From OLB6 sp964525565 (lineage in GTDB: Bacteria; Bacteroidota; Ignavibacteria; Kapaibacteriales; Kapaibacteriaceae), in the NCBI GenBank assembly GCA_964525565.1, contig CAZGHI010000005.1, forward strand, positions 1-64,000: a stretch of DNA of 64,000 nucleotides. The letters run 5' to 3'. The notes under the pieces were generated by a model. The model saw only the letters and a program-made list of their open reading frames with translations, did no database searches and was not told where the DNA came from. This document shows positions 9,432 through 19,131 of the stretch, one piece after another (position 1 is the first letter of the stretch; every line of letters starts with the position of its first letter). The position numbers and the translations under genes were made by a program.

Positions 9432-10397
9432 CTAGAGAAATACGTTTTTTAGGCCTTCTTCGGCCTGCGGCCATGGAAGATCAAGAGTCCTGTCAATAGC
9501 TGCAATCATTTCGTCCAGCGTTTTATTACGCATCTGATGTACTTCGTCGCCAGTGATGACTCCATCTGCCACTAACTGAGCTGCGTAGTTGTTAACCGGA
9601 TCTTTCAATGCCCATTCATCCAAGAGCTCTTTAGGTACATACGAAAAGTCGTCGTGCTCGGCATGTCCGCGCATGCGCATGGTTACCGTTTCGATGATAC
9701 TTGGACCTTGGCCTTCACGAGCGCGCTCAACAGCCTGTTTGCATGTAGTTAACACAAGCTCTACGTTAGTCCCATCAATGGTTTCACCGTGTATTCCATA
9801 CCCTATAGCCCGCTTGCTGAGCCGGTCAACGGCAAACTCGAGTGAATTTGGTGTTGAATAAGCATACTGATTATTCTCGATAATCAGAATGAGCGGGAGC
9901 TTGTGTACAGCGGCAAAATTTAGTGCCTCATGTACTTCGCCTACCTGCGCTCCGCCATCTCCAATGTACGTGAGTGCAACCGTGTTCTCTCCGCGCATAC
10001 GTGCTGCCATAACAAAGCCATTGGCTACAGGTATCATTGCGCCCAGATGACTTACATTCCCGTAAATACGCAAAGCTGGGTCTGCATAATGTCCGGTTCC
10101 ATCAGTACCCCGCATCTGACTACCCTGGCGTGCAAGTTGGTTTTGCATAAGCTGATCTACGTTTGCCCCAAAGACGAAATGGGCACCAATGTTGCGATGC
10201 ATGGGGAACAGCACATCGGTAGTCCTGTCGAGAGCCATTGCACTTCCAACGCTTACCGCCTCGTTGCCAAGTTGCGAATACACCCCACCAAAAGCTTTGC
10301 CCTGACGATACAGCCGAAGCATTGCTGCATCGAATTCACGAGCCATCACCATATATCGAAGAAGCTCAAGACGATGTTCGGGCGGTATTACGCTCAT
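9432..10397 (-). CDS. 2-oxoacid dehydrogenase E1 component, alpha subunit
   Basis: A 321-residue E1 alpha. The thiamine-diphosphate binding motif runs from GDGGAQVGEVHEALNF to IIENNQYAYST (GDG...NN spacing about 30), at roughly residues 144-180. The phosphorylation-loop region is present as MRMRGHAEHDDFSY. The length resembles acetoin/branched-chain/pyruvate E1 alpha subunits of the heterotetrameric type. It starts at ATG 10397 and is followed after 22 bases by the E1 beta gene. A second, fused E1 is encoded at 22668-25070, so the organism has at least two such enzymes with probably different substrates. Confidence 0.92.
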   Translation of the reverse strand: MSVIPPEHRLELLRYMVMAREFDAAMLRLYRQGKAFGGVYSQLGNEAVSVGSAMALDRTTDVLFPMHRNIGAHFVFGANVDQLMQNQLARQGSQMRGTDGTGHYADPALRIYGNVSHLGAMIPVANGFVMAARMRGENTVALTYIGDGGAQVGEVHEALNFAAVHKLPLILIIENNQYAYSTPNSLEFAVDRLSKRAIGYGIHGETIDGTNVELVLTTCKQAVERAREGQGPSIIETVTMRMRGHAEHDDFSYVPKELLDEWALKDPVNNYAAQLVADGVITGDEVHQMRNKTLDEMIAAIDRTLDLPWPQAEEGLKNVFL

Positions 10398-10432
10398 TGA
10401 AGGATACTGTGGTAGTTAGCTGTACAATAGAA

Positions 10433-10474
10433 CAGCGGATGAAGAAGCAGTTACCCGAACAACCTCATCCGCTG
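10433..10474 (-). terminator. Long hairpin between the cytochrome c and E1 alpha genes, possible terminator
   Basis: Perfect 10-bp inverted repeat, CAGCGGATGA (10433-10442) and TCATCCGCTG (10465-10474), with a 22-base spacer, 31 bases past the cytochrome c stop. On the minus strand the stem is followed by TTCTATTGT, which is only moderately T-rich. It could end the cbb3/cytochrome c transcription unit or protect its 3' end. A TAGATTTG box (plus CAAATCTA, 10477-10484) lies just upstream in the minus direction and could start the E1 transcript. Confidence 0.45.
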
Positions 10475-10505
10475 CACAAATCTATGGCGAATAGACTAGC
10501 GAGCT

Positions 10506-10919
10506 TTACTTTACTTTACCCTTCTTCTTGGCTGCTGCAACATCCTTTACGGTAACCTTCCCCTTGGAGTTGCCAAAGTTTGTAAATATGTAGGTCATCA
10601 CATCAGCAATGTCTTTGTCTTTATACTTGCTCGGCAAGGGTGCCATCACACCGTTATACTCCTTGCCATTTACGGTTACCTTCCCACTCTTACCAAAAAC
10701 AACTTCGCGAATGAGGATCTCTGTTGGGGTTTTCACGATATAGTCACTTTTTGCAATTGGCGGATACACCTTTGCCATACCTTCACCATTTGCCATGTGA
10801 CAAGTTTTACAGTACTCCTCATACACCTTTTTGCCATTCTTTACATCCTGCGCATTCATCCCCGTAGCTGCCATGCAAACCACAACAACAACCGCACTTG
10901 CTACTACAAACCGGAACAT
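10506..10919 (-). CDS. Secreted monohaem c-type cytochrome
   Basis: A 137-residue protein with a Sec signal peptide (about residues 1-23, ending MNAQ) and one haem c site, CKTCH at about residues 37-41. The later NGVMAPLPSK supplies a likely distal Met ligand. The C-terminus is lysine-rich (AAAKKKGKVK). It is a periplasmic class I cytochrome c and, as the last gene after the cbb3 block, is a candidate electron donor to the oxidase; that role is inferred from position. It has its own promoter-like box at 10957-10964. Confidence 0.88.
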   Translation of the reverse strand: MFRFVVASAVVVVVCMAATGMNAQDVKNGKKVYEEYCKTCHMANGEGMAKVYPPIAKSDYIVKTPTEILIREVVFGKSGKVTVNGKEYNGVMAPLPSKYKDKDIADVMTYIFTNFGNSKGKVTVKDVAAAKKKGKVK

Positions 10920-10956
10920 CTCCGCTTCCCTTGTATTATTTCAGAAATTGTTTCTG

Positions 10957-10964
10957 CAAATATA
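10957..10964 (-). promoter_or_regulatory. Bacteroidota-type -7 box (TATATTTG) upstream of the cytochrome c gene
   Basis: The minus strand reads TATATTTG, a full match to the TAnnTTTG -7 consensus of Bacteroidota sigma factors, 37 bases before the ATG at 10919. Expected transcription start is about 10950, giving a leader of about 30 bases. No clear TTTG -33 element was seen. It would let the cytochrome be expressed apart from the cbb3 genes. Confidence 0.45.
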
Positions 10965-10996
10965 AGACAATTTCATCCGAAATATATTGCAGAACT

Positions 10997-11659
10997 TCAA
11001 TGGCAGCCGGCCTCCTGAACAATTACTGGTTTCGGTGATAGGAGTGGAATGCCTAATTCCATACCGCGTAGGAGTACAACACACCCAACCAAAAGCGCCA
11101 AAACAGGTAAAATCATGCGATACCTATTTCCTACCTTGTTTACAAACCATGTCCCACCGAAACTGATTGCTAGCGTGGCGGGTAGCGTACCTAATCCGAA
11201 GAGTCCCATAAAAGCCATCCCCTGTTGTACTGAACCTGTACTCACAGAACCAAGCCATGCACTTGCTACCAGACCACAAGGTAGAATTCCATTCATCATT
11301 CCGAGAATAAATCTGCCAATTGCTTTGTGTTTGGGAACTCTCTTGATCACAACGTTTCGTAGTGGTTGAGTGTACTTTGCAAAACCGGACAGTGAAATCA
11401 CATTCCAATGCCAAAAAATCTGTAGCGATGCAGTAACAATCATTGCAACTCCGGCCACAACACTCACGGTACTGCCAATCTGCAGTAACGAGAGAGACGC
11501 TGCAGTTAGACCGAGGATTCCACCAGTAATACTGTACATGGCAATTCTGCCCAAATGGTAAACCATTCCTTTTCCAACCACCGTAATAATGGGTCCGCAC
11601 ATTCCTATGCAGTGAAAGCCCCCTGCCAGTCCTAACATGAATCCGGCTAGTGGTTCCAT
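10997..11659 (-). CDS. TauE/SafE (DsbD_2-like) membrane protein of the cbb3 assembly cluster
   Basis: A 220-residue inner-membrane protein with about six hydrophobic segments. The N-terminal motif GFHCIGMCGP (residues about 15-24) and the later GMMNGILPCGLV define the sulfite-exporter TauE/SafE-like, DsbD_2-type family found beside ccoGHIS genes. Its cysteines in membrane helices suggest metal (copper) or thiol handling during oxidase assembly; the substrate is not proven for the family. It starts at ATG 11659, overlapping ccoH by 13 bases. Confidence 0.8.
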   Translation of the reverse strand: MEPLAGFMLGLAGGFHCIGMCGPIITVVGKGMVYHLGRIAMYSITGGILGLTAASLSLLQIGSTVSVVAGVAMIVTASLQIFWHWNVISLSGFAKYTQPLRNVVIKRVPKHKAIGRFILGMMNGILPCGLVASAWLGSVSTGSVQQGMAFMGLFGLGTLPATLAISFGGTWFVNKVGNRYRMILPVLALLVGCVVLLRGMELGIPLLSPKPVIVQEAGCH

Positions 11660-12120
11660 ACCATTACCATTTGCGAATGCTCATAGTCTGCTCCTTCATG
11701 CTTCCACCGAACGGTTATTCTCCAGGCTCCGGGTGCAAGTACACCTGGAGCAAGTACCTGCACCAAGTTGTCATCCGGCTTCAGCGCAATAACAGAGTCC
11801 ATTGCTGGATTGTTTGGTCGGTAGCAGTACACTTCTCCTGTTTCTACCGAATGTGGTAATCTAATCTCTATGGATCCGTTGGATTGTGTGATGATACTGT
11901 GGAATGCGGTGGCATTGCGAGACCGTTGTCGTGCTTGGGCTGTAGAGTCGTATAGTAGCGCATGCTCATAGTAGTCCTGGCGAACAAGGTCAACGCTCTG
12001 TGTTAGTGCAAATGCAACAAAGCTGAGCGTTGCAATTGCAAATGCACTATACACCACAGCAATACGCTTACCCCAGTGGAAGCCAGTTGCCGGGCGTTGA
12101 GATGTGTGAGGATGTGTCAT
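11647..12120 (-). CDS. ccoH: FixH/CcoH family cbb3 oxidase assembly protein
   Basis: A 157-residue protein with one N-terminal membrane helix (about residues 20-42) and a periplasmic domain. The LVRQDYYEHALLYDS segment after the helix is characteristic of FixH, in which a D-Y-Y motif follows the membrane anchor. CcoH is needed for stable assembly of cbb3 oxidase. The ATG at 12120 lies just past the ccoG stop at 12123. Gene order ccoG-ccoH followed by the TauE-like gene is the usual assembly module. Confidence 0.87.
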   Translation of the reverse strand: MTHPHTSQRPATGFHWGKRIAVVYSAFAIATLSFVAFALTQSVDLVRQDYYEHALLYDSTAQARQRSRNATAFHSIITQSNGSIEIRLPHSVETGEVYCYRPNNPAMDSVIALKPDDNLVQVLAPGVLAPGAWRITVRWKHEGADYEHSQMVMVWNH

Positions 12121-12122
12121 CA

Positions 12123-13568
12123 CTAGGGTCCAATAAACGAGGTTGTTACTTCTTGCACTGCAGTGCCATTACTCTCTATAACAAGTGTAACAGCTACCAA
12201 GCCATTCTGTACTGCATCGGGAGGTACACTAACAATAAATCGGCCCTTCATAATCTGCTGCGGTTGAACCGATGACGGCAATCCTAGTGGCGTAAGTACT
12301 GCCTGACGAGGTTCCTTAACGCGAATCGTAAACGGCAATGCTGTATTGCTTTTGTTGATAATTTGTAATCGGTACACGTTTCCGAGTCCACTACTTGTGG
12401 TCACCCAAGTAGAACCTTCCTGCCGAAGCACCTTTACGTCTAAGTTGTCGCGGAAAACCAAGAGCATCACCACCGTAGCGACAAGTATTCCCCACACCGC
12501 AGCATACGCACCAATTCTGCGTGTAAACCAGTGACTCCGTCCATCTTCCACAGCGCTTTGGCTGGAGTGCCGAATAAGTCCACGAGGTAGTCCCACCTTG
12601 TCCATCACCTCGTTGCAGGCGTCTATACAAGCGGTGCAGCTTACACATTCTAACTGGATACCATTACGGATATCTATTCCTGTTGGACAAACTGTTACGC
12701 ACTGGTAGCAGTCAACGCAGTCCCCGCGCCCGTTTGGTCTGGAATGAGCAGTATGTAGCGTTTCTTTTTTTGCCACTCCATCTTCACGAGTCCACTTACT
12801 CCTTGGTTCACCTCGTTTGTAATCATACGTAACGGCTATCGTGTTGTTATCAACCAATGCACTCATGTAGCGGCCGTACGGACATGCTATTAAACATGCT
12901 TGCTCACGGAACCGATAGAACACCATGAAGAACACGAATGTGAAAAACAAGAGTCCAATGAACAAATCGGCATGCTTAAACGGTCCATTCTGAATGTACA
13001 AGACTAGAGTATCTGAACCAATCAGATAGGCGAGAAAGGTGTTGGCAATGACAAAGGAAATGGCTGCAAACACCGCAATTTTCAGTCCACGCCTCCATAC
13101 CTTATCCCAATTCCATGGCCCTGCATCACGTCTGGCCTGAACCTTTGGCGGACCGTCTATAATCCATTCTATCTTTCTGAACACCATTTCCATAAACACC
13201 GTTTGCGGACATAACCAGCCACACCACAAACGTCCGAGCGTTGCCGTGAACAGGACTATTGTTACTACGCCGGTAAGAAAGAGTAAGGCAACTAAATAGA
13301 AGTCGTTCGGCCAGAAGGGAATGCCAAAGAAAACGAACTCACGATCAATGATGTTAAACAACAGAAACTGATGACCGTTAACTTTCACGAATGGTGCAAC
13401 GAGTAAAAATGCCAGCAAGAACCAACTCAGCACTGTACGTATTGTATAGTACCGTCCGTTTGGTTTTCGCGCGTATATCCATTTGCGTTTACCATCCGGA
13501 CGGATGCTAGCCAGTTCTGCTCGAAACCGTTCGTGATCGTCAACAACCTCTAATTCAATCACAGACAT
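12123..13568 (-). CDS. ccoG: cbb3 oxidase accessory ferredoxin CcoG (FixG/RdxA)
   Basis: A 481-residue membrane iron-sulfur protein. The N-terminal part has about five membrane helices with the NapH-type signature GRLWCGWLCPQTVFMEMVF. Two 4Fe-4S ferredoxin motifs follow: CVDCYQCVTVCP and CVSCTACIDACN. The C-terminal half has another helix and an Ig-like IG_CcoG domain. CcoG is a cupric reductase that helps load copper into the cbb3 oxidase. Start chosen at ATG 13568 (MSVIELEVVDDHERF), two bases after the ccoP stop; the frame is open to 13601. Confidence 0.93.
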   Translation of the reverse strand: MSVIELEVVDDHERFRAELASIRPDGKRKWIYARKPNGRYYTIRTVLSWFLLAFLLVAPFVKVNGHQFLLFNIIDREFVFFGIPFWPNDFYLVALLFLTGVVTIVLFTATLGRLWCGWLCPQTVFMEMVFRKIEWIIDGPPKVQARRDAGPWNWDKVWRRGLKIAVFAAISFVIANTFLAYLIGSDTLVLYIQNGPFKHADLFIGLLFFTFVFFMVFYRFREQACLIACPYGRYMSALVDNNTIAVTYDYKRGEPRSKWTREDGVAKKETLHTAHSRPNGRGDCVDCYQCVTVCPTGIDIRNGIQLECVSCTACIDACNEVMDKVGLPRGLIRHSSQSAVEDGRSHWFTRRIGAYAAVWGILVATVVMLLVFRDNLDVKVLRQEGSTWVTTSSGLGNVYRLQIINKSNTALPFTIRVKEPRQAVLTPLGLPSSVQPQQIMKGRFIVSVPPDAVQNGLVAVTLVIESNGTAVQEVTTSFIGP

Positions 13569-13570
13569 AG

Positions 13571-14191
13571 TTAGCTCGGCTGCTGTTCGCTGGTTCCACA
13601 CTTAACCTCACGATCTGGTTCAATCGGTTTGGGATCGGGTGGATTTGTGCCTTTCATTGAAAGAATGTAACTGGCTACTTGCGACAATTCGATATCGCTG
13701 AGTTTGTTGTTGCTGCCGTAGGGTAGCATTCCTTTCTCGGGGAAGCCGTTGATAATACTATGCACGATGTCTTCAAGTGAACATCCGTGAATCCAGTAGT
13801 CGTCGGTGAGGTTTGGTCCTACCATTCCTCCTAGATCCTCGCGATGGCAGGTCATACATAAACTGTTTGTACTGTTAAATATCGCCTTGCCCTTCTCCAA
13901 CGATTCTGAATCGGAGAGGAGAACGTAGGCTGCTTTCTTTTGCGGCATGTTCGCCAGCAGTGCTTTTGCATCAGCTAGTTCATTGGCATACTCTGCCTCT
14001 TGCGACTTCGCACCGTACCAGAGAACATTCCAGTCCGGTCCACCATAAACGTGGTAGTAGAACATATAGAGTACACTCATAACAATCGTAAAATAGAACC
14101 CATACAGCCACCACCGGGGAAGGCTGTTATCATACTCCTGGATGCCATCGGCATCGTGATCCAGCAGTTTATCCTGTTCTTGCGTAGCCAT
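13571..14191 (-). CDS. ccoP: cbb3 oxidase subunit CcoP, monohaem form
   Basis: A 206-residue membrane-anchored cytochrome c. The N-terminal FixP_N region (DGIQEYDNSLPRWWLYGFY) and one membrane helix are followed by a single haem c domain with CMTCH. Classical CcoP has two haem sites; only one CXXCH is present here, which is a form met in Bacteroidota. The distal Met is probably in EKGMLPYG. It passes electrons from soluble cytochrome c to CcoO. The start is ATG 14191 (MATQEQDKLLDHDADG), 16 bases after the ccoQ stop. Confidence 0.9.
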   Translation of the reverse strand: MATQEQDKLLDHDADGIQEYDNSLPRWWLYGFYFTIVMSVLYMFYYHVYGGPDWNVLWYGAKSQEAEYANELADAKALLANMPQKKAAYVLLSDSESLEKGKAIFNSTNSLCMTCHREDLGGMVGPNLTDDYWIHGCSLEDIVHSIINGFPEKGMLPYGSNNKLSDIELSQVASYILSMKGTNPPDPKPIEPDREVKCGTSEQQPS

Positions 14192-14207
14192 GGTGATTTC
14201 CGTAACG

Positions 14208-14399
14208 TTATTTGGTGGAGAATTGAGATGGAGCCGTTGATTCGTCTTCCAGCGGCATTCGCGACAGCACTTCCAGCCGGTGTTTATCGGCTCGTACATA
14301 CCATATCAGCAAGCCGATAAAGAAACCAAAGAAAACAATCAGAGCTGCAATCGGGTACCATTCAATACCGGGTATCGAGCTTAGTACGTTTTTATACAT
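14208..14399 (-). CDS. ccoQ: cbb3 oxidase subunit CcoQ
   Basis: A 63-residue single-helix protein: a short N-terminus, a hydrophobic span (WYPIAALIVFFGFFIGLLI, about residues 14-32) and a charged tail with RADKHRLEVLSRMPLED. This size and layout match CcoQ/FixQ, a small subunit that stabilises the cbb3 complex. Its ATG shares one base with the ccoNO stop (TAATG), so it is translationally coupled. Confidence 0.85.
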   Translation of the reverse strand: MYKNVLSSIPGIEWYPIAALIVFFGFFIGLLIWYVRADKHRLEVLSRMPLEDESTAPSQFSTK

Positions 14400-16552
14400 T
14401 ACTCGTCTCCTGAATTTTTGATGTCAGTACCCAACCGCTGCAGATACGCTATCATGGCTATAATTTCCGAGTTGGCATTCACTCCTTTAATCCCACTAGC
14501 AGAGAGCGTTTCGGCAATCTGCTGTGCTTGTGCCTTTGCATCAGCCACGGCCTGTGCAGAATACCCTTCGGGATATGGTACTCCAAGTTTTTGCATGGTT
14601 AAGATTTTTCCTTCAGTATGCGATAGATCCAGAGGCGTAGAGTACATCCACGGATAGCCGGGCATAATCGATTCGGGTGATGTACTTCGAGGTTCATTCA
14701 TGTGTTTCCAATGCCATGCATCGGGATACTTTCCTCCAACACGGTGCAAGTCCGGACCAGTTCGTTTAGACCCCCACTGGAATGGCCTATCGTACACAAA
14801 CTCGCCTGCCATGCTGTACTGTCCGTAACGCTCCGTTTCGCTACGGAAGGGACGAATCATCTGAGAGTGACAGGTATAGCACCCTTCTCGTACGTAAAGA
14901 TCACGGCCTTCCAGTTCCAAGGGGGTATATGGCTTCACGGACGCAATAGTGGGAATATTGCTTTCAACCAAAAAGGTTGGTATAAATTCAACAACACCAC
15001 CGATCAGCACGGCAACAACAACATAAAGGCTGAAGCGAATTGGTTTTGCTTCGAGGAATCGGTGCCAATGGTCGTGCGTATTCGATTCGTCTGCCTGATC
15101 ACGGAGCATTCTATTCACAACCTGTACTTCTTCGTCTGCAACCAACCGGCCACTACGTGCCGTCTTGTACAGATTCCAGGCCCCAACACATGCACCTACA
15201 ATGTACAACGTTCCGCCAATGGATCGCAATATGTACATTGGAATAATTTGTGTTACCGTTTCAAGGAAGTTTGGATACTGCAGTGTACCGTCAGGTAAGA
15301 ACTGTTTCCACATAAGCGACTGTGTTATCCCACCCCAATACATAGGAACCACGTACACAAGTACACCAAGAGTCATCAGCCAAAAGTGCCAGTTGGCTAG
15401 TGAAAGACTGTACAGCTTCGTGCGATAGATGCGTGGGAAGATGTAGTACAACATTGCGAAGGCAAGGCCACCATTCCATAACAAAGCACCGAGATGGACA
15501 TGTCCGATGATGTAGTCCGTATAGTGGGTTATTGCATTAATGTTCTTAAGGCTCATCATTGGCCCTTCGAAAGTGCTCATGCCGTAGGCAGTTATGCCAA
15601 CAACCATGAATTTCAAAACGGGATCGGTTCGCACTTTATCCCATGCTCCGCGCAACGTAAGAAGTCCGTTCACCATCCCTCCCCATGAGGGAGCAATGAG
15701 CATGAAGCTGAAAACCACTCCTAACGACTGTGCCCAACCAGGCAGCGCTGTGTACAAGAGGTGATGCGGACCTGCCCAGATGTAGAGAAAGATCAACGCC
15801 CAAAAATGGATGATGGACAACCGATACGAAAACACCGGTCGTTCGGCAGCTTTCGGTACAAAGTAGTACATGATCCCAAGGAAGGGCGTTGTTAAAAAGA
15901 ACGCTACTGCGTTATGTCCATACCACCATTGTACAAGAGCATCCTGAACGCCGGCATACATACTATAACTTTTGAGCAGGTGAACGGGAAGCTCAAAACT
16001 GTTTACAATGTGCAGCACGGCAACCGTTAGAAACGTTGCTATATAGAACCAGATCGCTACATAAATATGCTTGTCTTTTCGCCGCATGATGGTTGCCATC
16101 ATGTTCCATCCGAAAACCACCCATACAAGGGCTATGGCAATATCAATGGGCCACTCAAGCTCTGCATACTCTTTGCTTGTTGTAATACCCAGTGGTAGTG
16201 TAATTGCTGCACTTACGATAATCAGTTGCCATCCCCAGAAGTGCAGCTTGCTCAGGAAGTCACTATACATCCGTGTTTTGCACAGACGTTGCAGCGAATA
16301 GTACACACCAAGGAAAATGGCGTTGCCCGCAAAGGCAAAAATCACCGCATTGGTGTGTAGTGGGCGAAGTCTACCAAACGAGAGGTAGTCTATGCCTCCT
16401 AAAAAGTCTGGCGAATAAAACTTTATGGCCACGATCAGTCCTACCAGGAACCCAATGATTCCCCACACCATGGTAGCCATTGCGAAGAGCCGTACGATTG
16501 CATTGTCGTACCGCACCGTTTCAATATGACCAGATGTACCTGCGTTACTCAT
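14399..16552 (-). CDS. ccoNO: cbb3-type cytochrome c oxidase, fused subunits I and II (CcoN-CcoO)
   Basis: A 717-residue fusion of the catalytic subunit (about residues 1-470) and the monohaem subunit II (about 500-717). CcoN features: haem b histidine in LRPLHTNAVIF, the CuB ligand segment WYGHNAVAFF, the HLLY site for the Tyr-His region, and haem ligands in DYIIGHVHLGALL. CcoO features: a membrane anchor, then haem c site CYTCHSQMIRPF and the Met-containing MPGYPWM. It reduces oxygen to water with high affinity and pumps protons. The fusion is typical of Bacteroidota and related groups. It starts at ATG 16552, 38 bases after ccoS. Confidence 0.96.
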   Translation of the reverse strand: MSNAGTSGHIETVRYDNAIVRLFAMATMVWGIIGFLVGLIVAIKFYSPDFLGGIDYLSFGRLRPLHTNAVIFAFAGNAIFLGVYYSLQRLCKTRMYSDFLSKLHFWGWQLIIVSAAITLPLGITTSKEYAELEWPIDIAIALVWVVFGWNMMATIMRRKDKHIYVAIWFYIATFLTVAVLHIVNSFELPVHLLKSYSMYAGVQDALVQWWYGHNAVAFFLTTPFLGIMYYFVPKAAERPVFSYRLSIIHFWALIFLYIWAGPHHLLYTALPGWAQSLGVVFSFMLIAPSWGGMVNGLLTLRGAWDKVRTDPVLKFMVVGITAYGMSTFEGPMMSLKNINAITHYTDYIIGHVHLGALLWNGGLAFAMLYYIFPRIYRTKLYSLSLANWHFWLMTLGVLVYVVPMYWGGITQSLMWKQFLPDGTLQYPNFLETVTQIIPMYILRSIGGTLYIVGACVGAWNLYKTARSGRLVADEEVQVVNRMLRDQADESNTHDHWHRFLEAKPIRFSLYVVVAVLIGGVVEFIPTFLVESNIPTIASVKPYTPLELEGRDLYVREGCYTCHSQMIRPFRSETERYGQYSMAGEFVYDRPFQWGSKRTGPDLHRVGGKYPDAWHWKHMNEPRSTSPESIMPGYPWMYSTPLDLSHTEGKILTMQKLGVPYPEGYSAQAVADAKAQAQQIAETLSASGIKGVNANSEIIAMIAYLQRLGTDIKNSGDE

Positions 16553-16590
16553 GCTGTTGATGAAGATTTATGAATAAACAGTGTATTTTC

Positions 16591-16731
16591 TTACGATTCA
16601 TTGTCGAACATCCGATACTTCGGCGTTTCCAAGTCGTCATACTGTCCCTTTCGCGTAGAGATAACGAAGGCTACCAGAAATCCTCCGGCTACAGCTACAC
16701 TGCAGATAAAAAGGATTACGAACACTGCCAT
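16591..16731 (-). CDS. ccoS: cbb3 oxidase maturation protein CcoS
   Basis: A 46-residue protein. It begins MAVFVILFICSVAVAGG, a single membrane helix, and continues with GQYDDLETPKYRMF, which is the hallmark GQ-DDLE-P pattern of CcoS. CcoS is required for insertion of copper and haem into the cbb3 oxidase. The ATG at 16731 lies inside the last codons of ccoI (16-base overlap), and the TAA is at 16591. Position between ccoI and ccoNO supports the call. Confidence 0.93.
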   Translation of the reverse strand: MAVFVILFICSVAVAGGFLVAFVISTRKGQYDDLETPKYRMFDNES

Positions 16732-19131
16732 TGCAGTCTCCCAAAGTAGTATCGTGCTCCATAGACACTTATTCCAATAACGGCGAGTGAACTGAGCGGC
16801 ATCATGATCGCCGTGAGCACTGGCGTTAATAAGCCCATCACAGCTAGCGTGATGCCTACAATGTTGTATGCTATCGTAAATACAAATGCTAAGCGCACCG
16901 TGCTCTGAATCTTTCGTGCATACTGTAAGAGGAGTGGTATCGCTCCAATGAATGTTGCAGGCATCACTACATCGCTTGCAGGAGCCATCGTGGACGACGT
17001 GTTTGTTACGGCTATGGATACATCTGCTTCCTGGAGTGCCATTGCATCATTTAATCCGTCGCCAATCATGAGTACTCTTCCGAACAGCTTACGAAACTCG
17101 CGAATGGCATTCACTTTGTCTGCTGGGCGTTGGTTAAACCTCATATTGTTGCCAAAGTGAGGCTTGAACACCAAGGCATCACTGTCAGAGTCACCACTCA
17201 GCAGAATGCGATGTGGTACGCTCTTCAGCGCTAACACGCCGTTTCTTAGTCGTGGTACCAATCTGTACATCCCTTTGTACACACTGTCTATAACCACATG
17301 TGTACCATGTGTTGAAACAGGAGCTCCGACAAACTCTGCCTTGCCAACCATTACTGGTACCCCATCAACGATGCCACGTATTCCCTGACCTGGAATCTCT
17401 TCAATGCAACTACATTCAGGCAGCACATGGATCTCTTGGAATTGTTCCACCAGATAGCTTGCCAATGCATCGGATGCAGGGTGGGTGCTCGAGCGTGCAA
17501 GTGCCAGAACGTATGCAGCATCGTTTGCGCTGAGCGAAAGCGTTCTTGCGTCGATATCAGTTGATGACTCGGTTAGGGTACCGGTTTTGTCGAATGCAAC
17601 TACTCCAATATTCAGGAATTCGGCAATCGTTGCAGGCTGTCTCAGATAAATGCCCAATGTGCCTAACCTGGACATTGCTGCCCCCAATGCAATCGGAGCG
17701 GCGATTGTGAGTGCACATGGACAGGCAATAATGAACACTGCTGCCAAAACACTTAGTGCAGTAGGCAGGTCAGGTAACCATACTACAAATGCAATAACAG
17801 CAATTGCCGATGTTAACACCGTAAACCATTTTCCAAAGCGTTCGCTTATGTCATCATACCTGCTATGCCGCTGCTTTGTTGAACGGTGTCCCCATAAACC
17901 CGCTAAGTATTCGTGGTTTACGGATGCAGAAACAACTAACTCAACCGGTTTTCCAACAACTCTTCCTCCGGCGTGAATGGTCTGCCCTTGTACTGTCTCT
18001 ACGGGCCTGCTTTCTCCGGTTACGAATGAATAATCGAAATAACCTATGGACGACAGTTGAACACAGTTGGCGGGTAGCACTTCGTGATTGCGTATATGTA
18101 ACACGTCGCCTACAACAACATGCTCAATGGGCACAACTTCTTCACGGCCGTCACGCACACGACGAACACTAAGGGGAAAGAACGAGCGGTAGGTCCGGTC
18201 GAATGAAATCGTACTATAGGTTTTTTGAAGGACAAGTCTGCCAATCAGTAAAAAGAACACCAGGCCTGTAAAGGAATCAAAGAAACCTTCGCCACTTCCG
18301 GTTGCAATTTCCACGATGCTTCGTACAAAAAGCGCTGCCATGCCAATGGCTACCGGAACATCAAGATTAAGTGCATGTATTCCGCGCTGCGGAATGGAAC
18401 GCAATGCAATCCAAGCCCCTTTAAGCCAAGGTAAAGCCGCATACAGTAATACAGGAACCGATAGTAGAAGAGAGGCAATTGGGAATGCAATGCGTAGTTC
18501 TTGCGGCAATTCGTCCAGGCCGCCGGCAAGGTAGGTTGCGAATGCTATCATCATAACATTGCCAAACGCAAATCCAGCTACGCCAAGGCGAACGTATAGG
18601 TCCCGTCGTGCTTTTTGATGAGCAGCCTGGTTCACTGTGGCTGCTTCATCTGCGGCAAGTATAGGAGCATATCCAAGCTTTGCCAGGAGCATAGCAATTT
18701 CCGAAGCAGAAACCTGCCCCATTTCATAGTCTATGGTGACCGTTTTCCGCAGAAAATGAACTTCCGAAGATGTGATTCCAGGCAGGAAACGGTTTAGTCT
18801 ATCCAGTAACCACACGCAAGAAGAACAATGCATGCCAGGAATCGAGAACTCTATACGCCGCATTCCGTGATGTGACCACACAGTGAACCGTGAAAGTACT
18901 GTTTCATTGTCCAGTACAGAGTATTCGTGACCGGAATCCGCATTCAGAACTTTATTTCCAGGGTTGGACTCCAAACTATAGTACGCACAAAGATTGTTAT
19001 CCCTGAGTAGCTCATAAACAGATTTACATCCAAAGCAACAAAACACCTTTTCCTCTTCAGGAAGCACAACCGGTTCCATGGTGATGTCTTCACNNNNNNN
19101 NNNNNNNNNNNNNTGACAGCGATGTGCTCAT
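16716..19131 (-). CDS. ccoI: Copper-transporting P-type ATPase CcoI (FixI), N-terminus broken by a gap
   Basis: A P1B-type ATPase that exports copper for cbb3 assembly. In order: an N-terminal cysteine motif (FCCFGCKSVYELL), a heavy-metal-associated domain with GMHCSSCVWLL, membrane helices, actuator TGES, the CPC metal site in IIACPCALTIAAP, phosphorylation motif DKTGTLT and hinge GDGLNDAMAL. The 787 residues from 19079 are continuous. Twenty Ns at 19094-19113 separate them from ATG AGC ACA TCG CTG TCA at 19131-19114, which I take as the true start because this ATG overlaps the regulator's stop as ATGA. The frames do not match across the stated gap length. The gap probably hides the CxxC of the usual CxHCG start. 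Confidence 0.93.

Noticed and set aside
14702..15298. Long plus-strand open frame (198 codons) antisense to ccoNO
   Set aside because: Lies wholly within a certain gene, has no family features, and its pattern follows from codon use of the opposite strand.
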